NCBI RefSeq assembly: GCF_015554145.1
Contig: NZ_JADNHZ010000001.1
Coordinates: 1 to 64,000, forward strand
Origin: Collinsella aerofaciens
Lineage (GTDB): Bacteria > Actinomycetota > Coriobacteriia > Coriobacteriales > Coriobacteriaceae
Length of the DNA: 64,000 nt
Reading direction: 5' to 3'
In this document: in pieces, positions 23,518 to 31,151 of the stretch
Numbering within the stretch: position 1 is the stretch's first letter
Layout of the letters: each line of letters starts with the position of its first letter
Translations under genes and position numbers: made by a program
Notes under the pieces: generated by a model
Databases searched by the model: none
What the model saw: only the letters and a program-made list of their open reading frames with translations
What the model was told of the DNA's origin: nothing

Positions 23518-24411
23518 ATGGAATCTGTGAATGTTTGGAGCGCGCAAATCTCATCATTGCCTGGAGTCATCCCTATCCCCCTCGACCCAAGTTACCTTCG
23601 CAGTGAACCAAATAACCGCCTGAGCGTCCTAAGCTCAGATGGGAAACAAATCTATACGATCCTCAACAGGGTCGCCAAAGAGATTCTTGACTTATGCGAC
23701 GGCACCCGCGATTTGCCCGAAATTCTCCGTCTGTTCCAGGAAAAATACCCAGATCAACCGCGCGAGACGCTAGCGCACGACCTGGCACAAACCCTGCATA
23801 GCCTGACCGTAAACTGTCTTATCGTTTGGAAGAAAGAAGGGAGATATATGAACGACCCTTTCGGCTCCGATTACCTAACATCGGTGGATCCCGACGAGCT
23901 GCTTATTCTCGCGGACGCGAGCAGGTTTGCTGAAATCGAAGAGGCGGCTGCAAAATCCCTCTCTGCAAAACAGTCCAAAAATGGCAATAGGATCTATTTC
24001 TCTGAGTTCGACGTTGAGCCCGAATTGGAGAACTTTCTGGTTCTTCGCCAAAGGCTCTTTTCCTTTACCCATGATTATTTTCTACTCGCGAGCCAGTCCG
24101 GAGAAATTAATGGATTGATAATATGCGAGCCGACCACTAATCCCGCCGGCCGCAGCGTCATCATCAAATTCATCTCATGCAGCTCCACGCTGCTTGCCAG
24201 TGTGCTCGACCACCTTGCGGAATACTACGGATCTTCCGCTCCCAAAGCCTACCGCGCGCTCAGAATTAACGCGCCTGATTCCACCCCAATCGCCGAACAA
24301 CTTGACCGTTCCGACCAGCACCTTGGCTTTTCCTTAGTCGGCACCCTGCCCAATGAGCTCGACTCGGGCGACGTCAAGCTGTTTGTTCGCCCGCTCGATA
24401 AGAAGCAATAA
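23518..24411 (+). CDS. PqqD-like RiPP recognition element fused to a GNAT-like domain
   Basis: A 297-residue protein. Residues 33-105 fit the PqqD/RRE winged-helix fold (NRVAKEILDLCDGTRDLPEI, then a long helix TLAHDLAQTLHSLTVNCLIV); such domains bind RiPP leader peptides and hand them to the modifying enzyme. Residues ~120-297 look like a GNAT acetyltransferase fold: LRQRLFSFTHDYFLLASQSG, a beta-strand NGLIICEP, and a C-terminal LGFSLVGTLPNELD typical of GNAT ends. A canonical acetyl-CoA P-loop (Q/RxxGxG/A) is not visible, so catalysis is uncertain. The start has AGGAG upstream. The stop shares a base with the radical SAM start, so the two are coupled. Confidence 0.7.
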   Translation: MESVNVWSAQISSLPGVIPIPLDPSYLRSEPNNRLSVLSSDGKQIYTILNRVAKEILDLCDGTRDLPEILRLFQEKYPDQPRETLAHDLAQTLHSLTVNCLIVWKKEGRYMNDPFGSDYLTSVDPDELLILADASRFAEIEEAAAKSLSAKQSKNGNRIYFSEFDVEPELENFLVLRQRLFSFTHDYFLLASQSGEINGLIICEPTTNPAGRSVIIKFISCSSTLLASVLDHLAEYYGSSAPKAYRALRINAPDSTPIAEQLDRSDQHLGFSLVGTLPNELDSGDVKLFVRPLDKKQ

Positions 24412-25457
24412 TGAGCATGCCGGCAATAATCGGAGCGCCCCACAGCGTTGCGCTCGACATTACAAACAAATGCAACCTTCGTTGTCTACACTGCTTCAAC
24501 AACAGTGGAGAAAACGATGTCGTCGCGAACGAATTATCCGACAACGAAGTCCTCGAACTCGTCGACTCGATTTGTCAAATGCGCCCCTTTAGCTTCTGCT
24601 TCTGCGGAGGCGAGACCCTCCTGCGCAAGGATCTTGTCATCGAATCCTTGCGGCGGCTCAGCGCATCTGGCGTCAAATGCAACCTCGTGTCAAACGGTCT
24701 GCTCGCAAACTCAAATACTTTGCATGAGCTCGAACGCGCCGGTTTAAACGGCATACAGTTTAGCCTCGATGGCCTACGCGATTCTCACGAACATATGCGA
24801 GGACTCTCGGGATTATACGACCGGGTGCTCGACGCCATCGATATCACGCTGAACGAAACCTCACTGCACCTTTCAATTGCCTTTTGTCCGACATCGTTCA
24901 ATGTCGACGATTTCAAACCAGTTTGCACGATGCTTCGAGACAAGCTGAAATCGTCGGGTAGAACTGACCGAATTGACCTTCGAGTTCAGCCGCTCATGCT
25001 CCTCGGTAGAGCCCGAAGAAACCGCACGATTTGCCCTTCGAATAATCAATACCGTCGGCTAGTCAACACGATCAATGACCTTCGATACGATCCGGACTAT
25101 CGAGGCTACTTCATGCTTGAGTGGGGCGACCCCATCGACCACTTGGTCAGATTCCCTCAACTGCAAATGCAATTTGACCAAGTGGCCATCCACGCCAATG
25201 GTGATATCGTCGCATCCCCCTATATACCTCTCATCATCGGAAACGTTCGCAAACACAGCCTTCAGGAATACTACGATGCCGGAATGGCAACCGTTTGGGA
25301 TAAGCCCGTTGTTACCGCGTTGGCCAATCGTATGCACTCGATTGACGAGATGGAAGAGATCTCATCGTTGATTGCAGACATCAATATGGACGGCGACCTC
25401 TATATCGACCTGATCGACGACGATCTAGACGACCTGAGCGTCCTGCCCCAATTCTAA
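24411..25457 (+). CDS. Radical SAM peptide-modifying enzyme, RiPP locus 1
   Basis: A 348-residue radical SAM enzyme. The [4Fe-4S] cluster motif is CNLRCLHC (Cys 21, 25 and 28), the SAM-binding GGE motif is in FCGGETLL (about residues 64-71), and the barrel continues with GIQFSLDGLRDSHEHMRG, typical of RiPP maturases. After Cys near residue 208 there are no further cysteines, so a standard SPASM domain is absent; the C-terminus ends acidic. It overlaps the RRE-GNAT gene by one base and is followed 12 bases later by the precursor gene. Possible reactions are epimerisation or C-C/C-S-independent crosslinking; the substrate lacks Cys. Confidence 0.88.
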   Translation: MSMPAIIGAPHSVALDITNKCNLRCLHCFNNSGENDVVANELSDNEVLELVDSICQMRPFSFCFCGGETLLRKDLVIESLRRLSASGVKCNLVSNGLLANSNTLHELERAGLNGIQFSLDGLRDSHEHMRGLSGLYDRVLDAIDITLNETSLHLSIAFCPTSFNVDDFKPVCTMLRDKLKSSGRTDRIDLRVQPLMLLGRARRNRTICPSNNQYRRLVNTINDLRYDPDYRGYFMLEWGDPIDHLVRFPQLQMQFDQVAIHANGDIVASPYIPLIIGNVRKHSLQEYYDAGMATVWDKPVVTALANRMHSIDEMEEISSLIADINMDGDLYIDLIDDDLDDLSVLPQF

Positions 25458-25469
25458 GGAGATGTTCCC

Positions 25470-25652
25470 ATGTACGAGACCCCAGAAGTAGAGAAGATGG
25501 ATTCCAAAACCGGCCCCGTTCCCATTGTAGTCAACTTTGCAGCCGTCGTGGATAGCGTAGTCGCAGCCGTCTATGATGCCGTCGTTGCGGCCTACGCATT
25601 CTGGTATTCGGCAGACAACGACGGCACCGGCGCGAGCGCTGCACAGAACTAG
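25470..25652 (+). CDS. Candidate RiPP precursor peptide 1 (YxxPxV leader, Val/Ala-rich core)
   Basis: A 60-residue peptide with AAGGAG eight bases before the ATG. The leader starts MYETPEVEKMD: Tyr2, Pro5 and Val7 match the YxxPx(hydrophobic) motif that RRE domains bind in lasso-type leaders, and an RRE gene is two genes upstream. Residues 19-46 are almost only Val, Ala, Asp and aromatics, with an eight-residue repeat of the form (V/Y)D(S/A)VVAA(V/Y) at 27-34 and 35-42, then an aromatic cluster YAFWY (42-46). The tail SADNDGTGASAAQN is hydrophilic. No Cys, Ser/Thr-rich or Lys-rich core argues against lanthipeptide or sactipeptide chemistry. Confidence 0.75.
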   Translation: MYETPEVEKMDSKTGPVPIVVNFAAVVDSVVAAVYDAVVAAYAFWYSADNDGTGASAAQN

Positions 25653-26081
25653 TCGGCGGCTCATCGAGCAATCACCTCGCCTATCACTGCATACGATTGA
25701 CTGCGCAGCCCCGGCCAACACCCAAAGCGCCTTGAAAAGCCGCTTGTAACATTCGTTCATTCAACAGCGAGATCTCTTCACCATTCTCGGCCGGCCCGAC
25801 AGAGCGACACATCAGTCGGGCCGGCCAGACTTATACAACGCGGCGACTCCGCTCACGCCACACCCCCCCGAAACTCGCGCTGTCATTACACGGGCAATCA
25901 ACACCGAATCCTGTTGTGCGACATGGACAAACGGTCACGTGCGCGATTAAAACGAATCCACTTAGCAGACTTCAAGAATGCTTTAGCACCGCAGGATGGC
26001 CATACGCGGAGCGCGGCACGCATAAGCCAAAAGCGGCGTTAAAAGCCATCCCCTTCTCTGCTGAATGCACGTCCTAGCCCA
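25653..26081. other. Gene-free stretch after RiPP locus 1
   Basis: A perfect 12-base inverted repeat GGCCGGCCCGAC (25789-25800) / GTCGGGCCGGCC (25815-25826) is the likely terminator of the precursor transcript, although it lacks a strong T tract. I see nothing else. Confidence 0.6.
25789..25826 (+). terminator. Terminator-like hairpin of RiPP locus 1
   Basis: Perfect 12-base GC stem with a 14-base loop, 137 bases after the precursor stop. Confidence 0.55.
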
Positions 26082-26552
26082 TCAACCGGTCGGACCATCG
26101 CGAAGATGATCCGTGCTTCCATGCTGCGATGCGATATCAAGCATCACGAATAGTCCCCGCCAACGGGGTTCTCCCCTCCGCAGGCGTTTCCGGAACCCGC
26201 CCCCATCCCGAATTCCCACGCAGCGGCCGCGTTCACCGCCGACACGGGGCCCCAGCTCCCCCGCGACGCGGCAGACCCTCGGCTGCCCCTCGTAAAGGAT
26301 GCAGAAGACGCGGTCGAGGTCCGACGGTTCGACCAGGCTGTACCGGCAGTCCGCGTACAGTGCGCAGCCCCTCCCGCGCGGGTCGCCGTCCGAGTCCTCA
26401 TCCGGCTCATGATGGCGCACCTCGACCCAAAGGCCCTCCAACACGTCGTCGAACCCGAAATCGAGCTCCGCCTGGACGCTCTCGCCGAACGCATCGCCCA
26501 GGGCGAGCTCCGGCACCTTCGTCACACCGCCGTCCAGCCACTCAATCTCTGT
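26082..26552 (-). CDS. Hypothetical acidic protein, possibly a degraded gene
   Basis: An open frame of about 156 residues. The first ~95 residues look like real protein: acidic, with LEGLWVEVRHHEPDEDSDGD and CALYADCRYSLVEPSDLDRV. After about residue 100 the composition changes to Arg/Gly-rich, as expected after a frameshift or when reading past a gene fragment. I recognise no domain. The start at 26552 has only a weak ribosome site. GC content is higher than in the flanking RiPP genes. It could be a truncated resident gene at the island insertion site. Confidence 0.4.
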   Translation of the reverse strand, partial: TEIEWLDGGVTKVPELALGDAFGESVQAELDFGFDDVLEGLWVEVRHHEPDEDSDGDPRGRGCALYADCRYSLVEPSDLDRVFCILYEGQPRVCRVAGELGPRVGGERGRCVGIRDGGGFRKRLRRGEPRWRGLFVMLDIASQHGSTDHLRDGPTG

Positions 26553-26585
26553 CATCGCGCGCACGGTGCAAGCCCCTTCCGACAC

Positions 26586-27064
26586 GGGATTGTCAGCTCA
26601 ACCCGACCCTTACCCATACGGACGAACATAACTCGCCAGGGGAAGCCCCTGAAGGCCCTGCGTCACAACATGAGGCCGAATCCGCCCCCGGCTGGACAGG
26701 CCAACAACGAAGGAGCACACGAAACCGGCGCGGCGTTACAACCGTCCCGGCAAGCGTGTCACTTGGCCAAGTCATGATGCCGACAAACCCGGAAATGCTC
26801 CAACGGAGCGCCGAACGAGCGTAACAATATAAAGCCGTGCAACACGAGCTGGACGACCAGAACATCCCAAACAAAGGCCTGTCGGTCCCACCTTCAAGCC
26901 CAATAGCAAAATGTGCATCAGCGGATTTGCAGCGATACAAGTCTCAACCGTCACCATCACACCGCAGCGCGCCTAGTCCCACTCATCCTACTGCAAATGT
27001 CCCAGAACGAGAAAACAACCAGCCTAACATGCCAACCTTTATATCCGCACGCGCGTAATTCAAC
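26586..27064. other. Gene-free stretch between the two RiPP loci
   Basis: I see no convincing gene, hairpin or repeat here. Short frames lack ribosome sites and family motifs. Confidence 0.5.
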
Positions 27065-27691
27065 TCATAAGGACCGGCTATCCCTTGCCTGTGACACAAT
27101 CTCAAACGCACAGAACAGAATCATCAGTCCAATCATCGCATAAGAGGCAGCCGAACCTTCAAGCACTATTCCACAAAGAACAATCTCCGCGCCGCCAATA
27201 AGAACTGTTATCAGGCGCTCCGCCTTTTTGCTCTCGCCGCTCGCATAAAAAGGCGGCAAAGCGCACAAGATCACATATAGCCCGGGAAGGGAATACAGGA
27301 TCGATAGTCCAAGCCCCCCATCAACCGCAGTGTTTTGCGTAAGAATCAACTGAACCCAAACGGCAATTATCACTGAGCAGGTTGTCGATAAAAGAAGACT
27401 GGAAATATAGCACGCAACAAAGTCCCGTCGCATTCGAACAGAGAAATCCGCGAACTCTCTTCGCCGCGTGGAAACAATAAGGTACACAGAAATTGCAATA
27501 GAACCAATCAGAGAAAACAGCGGAACAACCAGCAATTCAAGCTTATTACCCCATCGATCAACCACACCCCCACTCCAATGAGCGGGAATTGTATCAGGGA
27601 GGGATGACCAAGCCGTCCATAGAATCAGAAATGGAAGAATAGAGAGGATGAAAGATGATAACACTGCAGTAATTTTTTTTGAGGCTCTCAT
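27065..27691 (-). CDS. DUF1648-domain membrane protein (SdpI-like)
   Basis: A protein of about 208 residues with about six hydrophobic segments. The first segment (AVLSSFILSILPFLILW) leads into the DUF1648 motif LPDTIPAHWSGGVVDRWGNK (about residues 31-50). DUF1648 is found in SdpI, the immunity protein and signal receptor for the SdpC toxin of B. subtilis, and in other membrane proteins near peptide toxins. It is divergent from precursor 2 across an AT-rich promoter region, so it may protect the producer from the locus 2 product; that is inference. Start: ATG at 27691 with AAGGAG upstream, or GTG at 27718. Confidence 0.75.
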   Translation of the reverse strand: MRASKKITAVLSSFILSILPFLILWTAWSSLPDTIPAHWSGGVVDRWGNKLELLVVPLFSLIGSIAISVYLIVSTRRREFADFSVRMRRDFVACYISSLLLSTTCSVIIAVWVQLILTQNTAVDGGLGLSILYSLPGLYVILCALPPFYASGESKKAERLITVLIGGAEIVLCGIVLEGSAASYAMIGLMILFCAFEIVSQARDSRSL

Positions 27692-27718
27692 CGATTCCGC
27701 ATCTCCTTGTACGCTCAC

Positions 27719-27889
27719 ATTCCACTCCGCCTTAAATCAAGTATAAATAAAAACTTGAATGCAAATTTGTTTTAATTAGTATGGAAATTATATCCATTTA
27801 GTTCTAATTTGTTCGTAGTATCAAATCGATACCGACACTAGCATGACACAGTCTTTCAAGACAGCTATTCAACATTGGAGGTCACCGCT
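27719..27889. promoter_or_regulatory. AT-rich divergent promoter region of RiPP locus 2
   Basis: Very AT-rich gap. A TCAAGT ... ACTTGA inverted repeat lies at about 27739-27757 and TTGTTT ... TATATC boxes at about 27768-27795. A GGAGG eight bases before 27890 fixes the start of the precursor gene. Confidence 0.45.
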
Positions 27890-28615
27890 ATGGACAATGT
27901 GAACCACCTAAACGAACTCTCAATACAGTCCCAGCTTAGAACCCTTGAAAAACTGGTCGCGGACGCGGAACAATCTTCCGACGCAAGATGCGATTTCGAA
28001 GCTCAGCCTCGTACCGTATTCCAGAAATATGGAATTACAGACCTCCAAATCAAAGCGGGAAATCGTAAAGTCTCTCTGTACGAACTGGTGGAGTCAACCG
28101 AAAAGGAGGCGCGTGTCCCCGTTGCACGCGCAGTATATCGTCGAATCCAGCTTGCATATTATGACGAGGACACCGAAATTGAGCCGCAAACGATACCTCT
28201 CGTAAACGCTGTATTTAATGCAAACGCAGTAACGAACGCAAACATCATTCTGAACGCAAACGGAATGGCAAACGCAAACGCGAATGTTCAAAACAACGCC
28301 AACTTTAAGTACGACGTCAACACAATGGGCTATGGATCAGCTATTTTTATGAACAAACCTGATGTTGTTGAACTATCGGAATCGTACAAACAAACTTCTG
28401 TTTTCAGGAAATTTGATCAAGAGGGCTTGAGTGCAGCGAGGCAAGCAGCCGTGCTTAAAACAGCAATCAAGAATTCCAGCTCCAATACCATCAACCCCGA
28501 AGGGGCTTCCAATGGGGTCGCCCGCGGGTCTTATCGCTCCGTCGAATTCGAAGTTACTTACTCCGAGAACGAAGGCACCCTGGTAATCACCGACGCCCGT
28601 TTGCTCGCGGCATGA
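27890..28615 (+). CDS. Candidate RiPP precursor 2 with Asn-Ala-Asn hexapeptide repeats
   Basis: A 241-residue protein in three parts. Residues 1-100 are leader-like; the stretch DFEAQPRTVFQKYGI (35-49) resembles the nitrile-hydratase-type leader (NHLP) pattern of proteusins. Residues 105-139 are a low-complexity block of five tandem hexapeptides of the form N-A-N-x-x-x starting at N110. Asn falls at 106, 112, 118, 124, 130, 136 and at 110, 116, 122, 128 (Gln at 134): two rails of exact six-residue period. Residues 140-241 are a hydrophilic C-terminal part ending FEVTYSENEGTLVITDARLL. The stop overlaps the radical SAM start by four bases. It may be a modified peptide precursor or a small solenoid protein. 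Confidence 0.65.
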   Translation: MDNVNHLNELSIQSQLRTLEKLVADAEQSSDARCDFEAQPRTVFQKYGITDLQIKAGNRKVSLYELVESTEKEARVPVARAVYRRIQLAYYDEDTEIEPQTIPLVNAVFNANAVTNANIILNANGMANANANVQNNANFKYDVNTMGYGSAIFMNKPDVVELSESYKQTSVFRKFDQEGLSAARQAAVLKTAIKNSSSNTINPEGASNGVARGSYRSVEFEVTYSENEGTLVITDARLLAA

Positions 28616-29691
28616 TTTCCGAAAGCTCGCAGCACGTGCTGTTCCGCAGACCTCGAATGCTGACATTTATAACAACATATAAATGTGGCGCTGTGTGTGA
28701 TCATTGTCTGATGAGCTGCGCTCCGAACAACAGCGACAGGCTTACTCTTCCCCAAATGCGGCAATTCATCGATAGCTTCGCCGAAGTATGCGCCGGAAGT
28801 GGTGTTGTTGTATTTACAGGCGGAGAATGTACCCTTCTTGGCGATGACCTTCTCGAGGCCATCGCATATGCGAATTCTTTAGGACTCTTTACTCGAATTG
28901 TAACGAATGCGTGGTGGGCGAAAAGCGAAAGAGACGCAGAAACGTTCCTCGACGAATTGAAGTCATGCGGCCTTGACGAAATCAATATCAGCTGCGACGA
29001 CTTTCATGCGGAATATATACCCCTCGAGAATGTGCGCAACCTTTGGAACTCAGCAAAAACAATGGGCTTTCAAACTCTCGGCATTGCGGTCTGCAGAGAT
29101 AACAACAGCACAATAAGCCCGGCATACCTGTGCAAGTATCTTAATGAAGACATTCCACTCCTGCATCAGTTCGACGATAATACCCAGCCTCCCCGCGCGC
29201 CAGCCCGCTTCATCACGGATTCAGGCATCACGCGAATTGGGCGCGCACGAAATCTCAGTCTCAACCAAAATGCGCGACCGCAGGCACGTCTCTTAGCGTC
29301 ACACTGTTCCGACTGCGGCCAAGACTTCGTTATTACCCCAAACTGCCATCTTGCACCCTGCTGCGGAATAAATGCAGAGGGAACTTGGCTTTTCGATCTT
29401 GGCAAAATCAATCTGACAGATGACATTAATGAACTGCAGTTGCTCCTACTTAATTACATACAATACATAGGACCAGGAGGACTGCTGAAGCACTTGCGCA
29501 CGAGCGGAGGCCTTTCTTCATTTGGGCGCTCAAGCTACCTCTCTCAATGCGAGATTTGCGAAGACATCGCCCTCTCGAAAGAGGCACAGACCTGTCTTGC
29601 AAAGCTAGCTCCTAAACTGGCAGCCGACTTGATTGTCGAGACTGAATTCGAGACTACCTTTATCGGAAATGGGTCTGATATACATGATTGA
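28612..29691 (+). CDS. Radical SAM enzyme with auxiliary Fe-S cysteines, RiPP locus 2
   Basis: A 359-residue radical SAM protein. The cluster motif CGAVCDHC has Cys 25, 29 and 32, the GGE motif is VVFTGGECTLLG (about residues 64-75), and EINISCDDFHAEY (about 123-135) is the usual mid-barrel block. The C-terminal third has seven more cysteines (232, 235, 245, 250, 251, 313, 316), a SPASM/twitch-like set able to hold one or two auxiliary clusters, as in peptide-modifying maturases. It overlaps the Asn-repeat gene by four bases and the methyltransferase gene by eight, so all three are coupled. Candidate reactions are epimerisation or crosslinking of the repeat region. Confidence 0.85.
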   Translation: MISESSQHVLFRRPRMLTFITTYKCGAVCDHCLMSCAPNNSDRLTLPQMRQFIDSFAEVCAGSGVVVFTGGECTLLGDDLLEAIAYANSLGLFTRIVTNAWWAKSERDAETFLDELKSCGLDEINISCDDFHAEYIPLENVRNLWNSAKTMGFQTLGIAVCRDNNSTISPAYLCKYLNEDIPLLHQFDDNTQPPRAPARFITDSGITRIGRARNLSLNQNARPQARLLASHCSDCGQDFVITPNCHLAPCCGINAEGTWLFDLGKINLTDDINELQLLLLNYIQYIGPGGLLKHLRTSGGLSSFGRSSYLSQCEICEDIALSKEAQTCLAKLAPKLAADLIVETEFETTFIGNGSDIHD

Positions 29692-30826
29692 AGTGCTACC
29701 CTCTTTAAATTCGCTCTCGAGTAATCCACTCCGTAGATTGGACACTCTTGGAGTAACAGATTTTTTAGACACACTTGACATATCTATAGATCCTTTTGAA
29801 TGCGTGCATCGCATCTGGGATCAACTTGACAGGGAGCATCAAGAGCTCGTCTCCTTCCTGATGCTAGGTGGAGAGATTGATCTCGATTCAGAAGTGGCAA
29901 AAAGAAGTCTGCTGAAAGGCACGGTTGAAACCATAGCCTCACTCGGGCTGCTAAGCGAGCACAATGGCAATGCCTCCCTTTCCGGTTTATCTCTAATCCG
30001 ATATCATGGCGTCTGGCTTTTTGCCGATGCGCCATCGCCCTCGCCTTTACTATATTTTGGCTCTGATTCAATTGGGCTCGCCCGTCGGCTAAGCCCATCC
30101 CCCGGAAAGAATGCCTTAGACCTCTGCTCAGGACCAGGCATCCAGGCACTCATACTGGCAAAATCAGGAATGCACGTCACGGCGATAGATATCAATCCAA
30201 TCGCCTCAGAAATCTGCCAACTAAACGCACTGGTCAATGGTATTAGCGATGATTTAACTATTCTAACAGGAAGTCTCTACAACGCACTAAACAATATCGA
30301 AAGCTCTTGCAGCTATGAGCTCATTACGGTGAATCCTCCTTTGCTCCCAATCCCAGAAGACGTACCGTACCCCTTCGTTGGCGATGGCGGTCCAGATGGC
30401 CTCAACATCACAAGCAAGGTTATTCGAGGTGCAGGAGATAAACTCACTGATAGCGGATATCTCTCTGCAATTGGAATGATTGGCCTTGGAACCAACAATC
30501 AATCAGCATTTGAACGAATACAGAACGATTTGTTGCAAGCTGGCCTCAATGGTGTCTTGACAATAATCTCGAGCTTTAACCTCGGACCCCAATCTGGCTG
30601 GATCGACGGTATCGCATGCACATCTGTTGCACATGCTCCAGGAAAATATTCCAGCAAAGAGGAGGCTGTAAAAGAGATATCGCGCGCATACAAAAAAATC
30701 CACTACGACCGCGTCTGCACCTATCACTTGAAGGCGTGGAGGGAGAGACAGCCCTTTCAAAATCCCATCCTAACGATTCAAGACTGCTCCGCAGATGGCA
30801 ACCCACTTGGCCCCTGGATCCTCTAA
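29684..30826 (+). CDS. Class I SAM-dependent methyltransferase with NPPL motif, RiPP locus 2
   Basis: A 380-residue protein. An N-terminal domain of about 120 residues with no clear match is followed by a Rossmann methyltransferase fold: motif I DLCSGPGIQALILAKSG (about residues 145-161), VTAIDINPIASEICQLNA (about 164-181), and motif IV VNPPLLPIP (about 216-224). NPP(Y/F/L) is typical of N-methyltransferases acting on amides or amines, such as PrmC (Gln side chain) and rRNA enzymes. Next to an Asn-rich candidate substrate, Asn side-chain methylation is an attractive guess. The start could also be 29669. The closest relatives are unknown to me. Confidence 0.8.
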   Translation: MIEVLPSLNSLSSNPLRRLDTLGVTDFLDTLDISIDPFECVHRIWDQLDREHQELVSFLMLGGEIDLDSEVAKRSLLKGTVETIASLGLLSEHNGNASLSGLSLIRYHGVWLFADAPSPSPLLYFGSDSIGLARRLSPSPGKNALDLCSGPGIQALILAKSGMHVTAIDINPIASEICQLNALVNGISDDLTILTGSLYNALNNIESSCSYELITVNPPLLPIPEDVPYPFVGDGGPDGLNITSKVIRGAGDKLTDSGYLSAIGMIGLGTNNQSAFERIQNDLLQAGLNGVLTIISSFNLGPQSGWIDGIACTSVAHAPGKYSSKEEAVKEISRAYKKIHYDRVCTYHLKAWRERQPFQNPILTIQDCSADGNPLGPWIL

Positions 30827-31151
30827 AGCATCCGTCATACGAAAGCAGGTCAATAGGCTGCGCGCCACTCTCTGATGACGCGCAGCCTATCTCATTTCCC
30901 CCACGCTTTACCGAACCCGACTCACACCTCATAGTTGGCACCGGTTTTCAAAATGCAAGATTCCGCATACAAAATCACTTCTTCTGTCTAGGTGGCAGAC
31001 CTACGATTTTTGTAGTATAAAGTTCCTCTCAATGCCTTCAATCTATTTCGAGATTGAGAAGAACTTGCATCGGGTTTCATAGAAGCGATATAGATGATTC
31101 GGTTTGCCCTATCTATATTCCGACATACATCAGGATGTCTTGTCTTTATCG
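30827..31151. other. Gene-free stretch after RiPP locus 2
   Basis: Contains the locus 2 terminator hairpin (30853-30890), then AT-rich sequence with GGTGGCAGACC and short partial repeats. No gene is seen. Confidence 0.5.
30853..30890 (+). terminator. Terminator-like hairpin of RiPP locus 2
   Basis: Perfect 12-base stem ATAGGCTGCGCG / CGCGCAGCCTAT, 27 bases after the methyltransferase stop, followed by CTCATTTCCC. Confidence 0.65.

Noticed and set aside
23518-25652. Lasso peptide cluster
   Set aside because: The YxxP leader and RRE fit, but the B2 protease and asparagine-synthetase-like cyclase are absent. The asnB at 49.3 kb is a normal housekeeping enzyme.
25470-25652. Sactipeptide or lanthipeptide precursor
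   Set aside because: The peptide has no Cys, and its Ser/Thr content is too low and misplaced. No LanM/LanB gene is nearby.
26586-27064. Plus- and minus-strand frames of 70-115 codons between the RiPP loci
   Set aside because: Composition is proline/serine-rich as in chance GC-rich frames, with no start signals or motifs.
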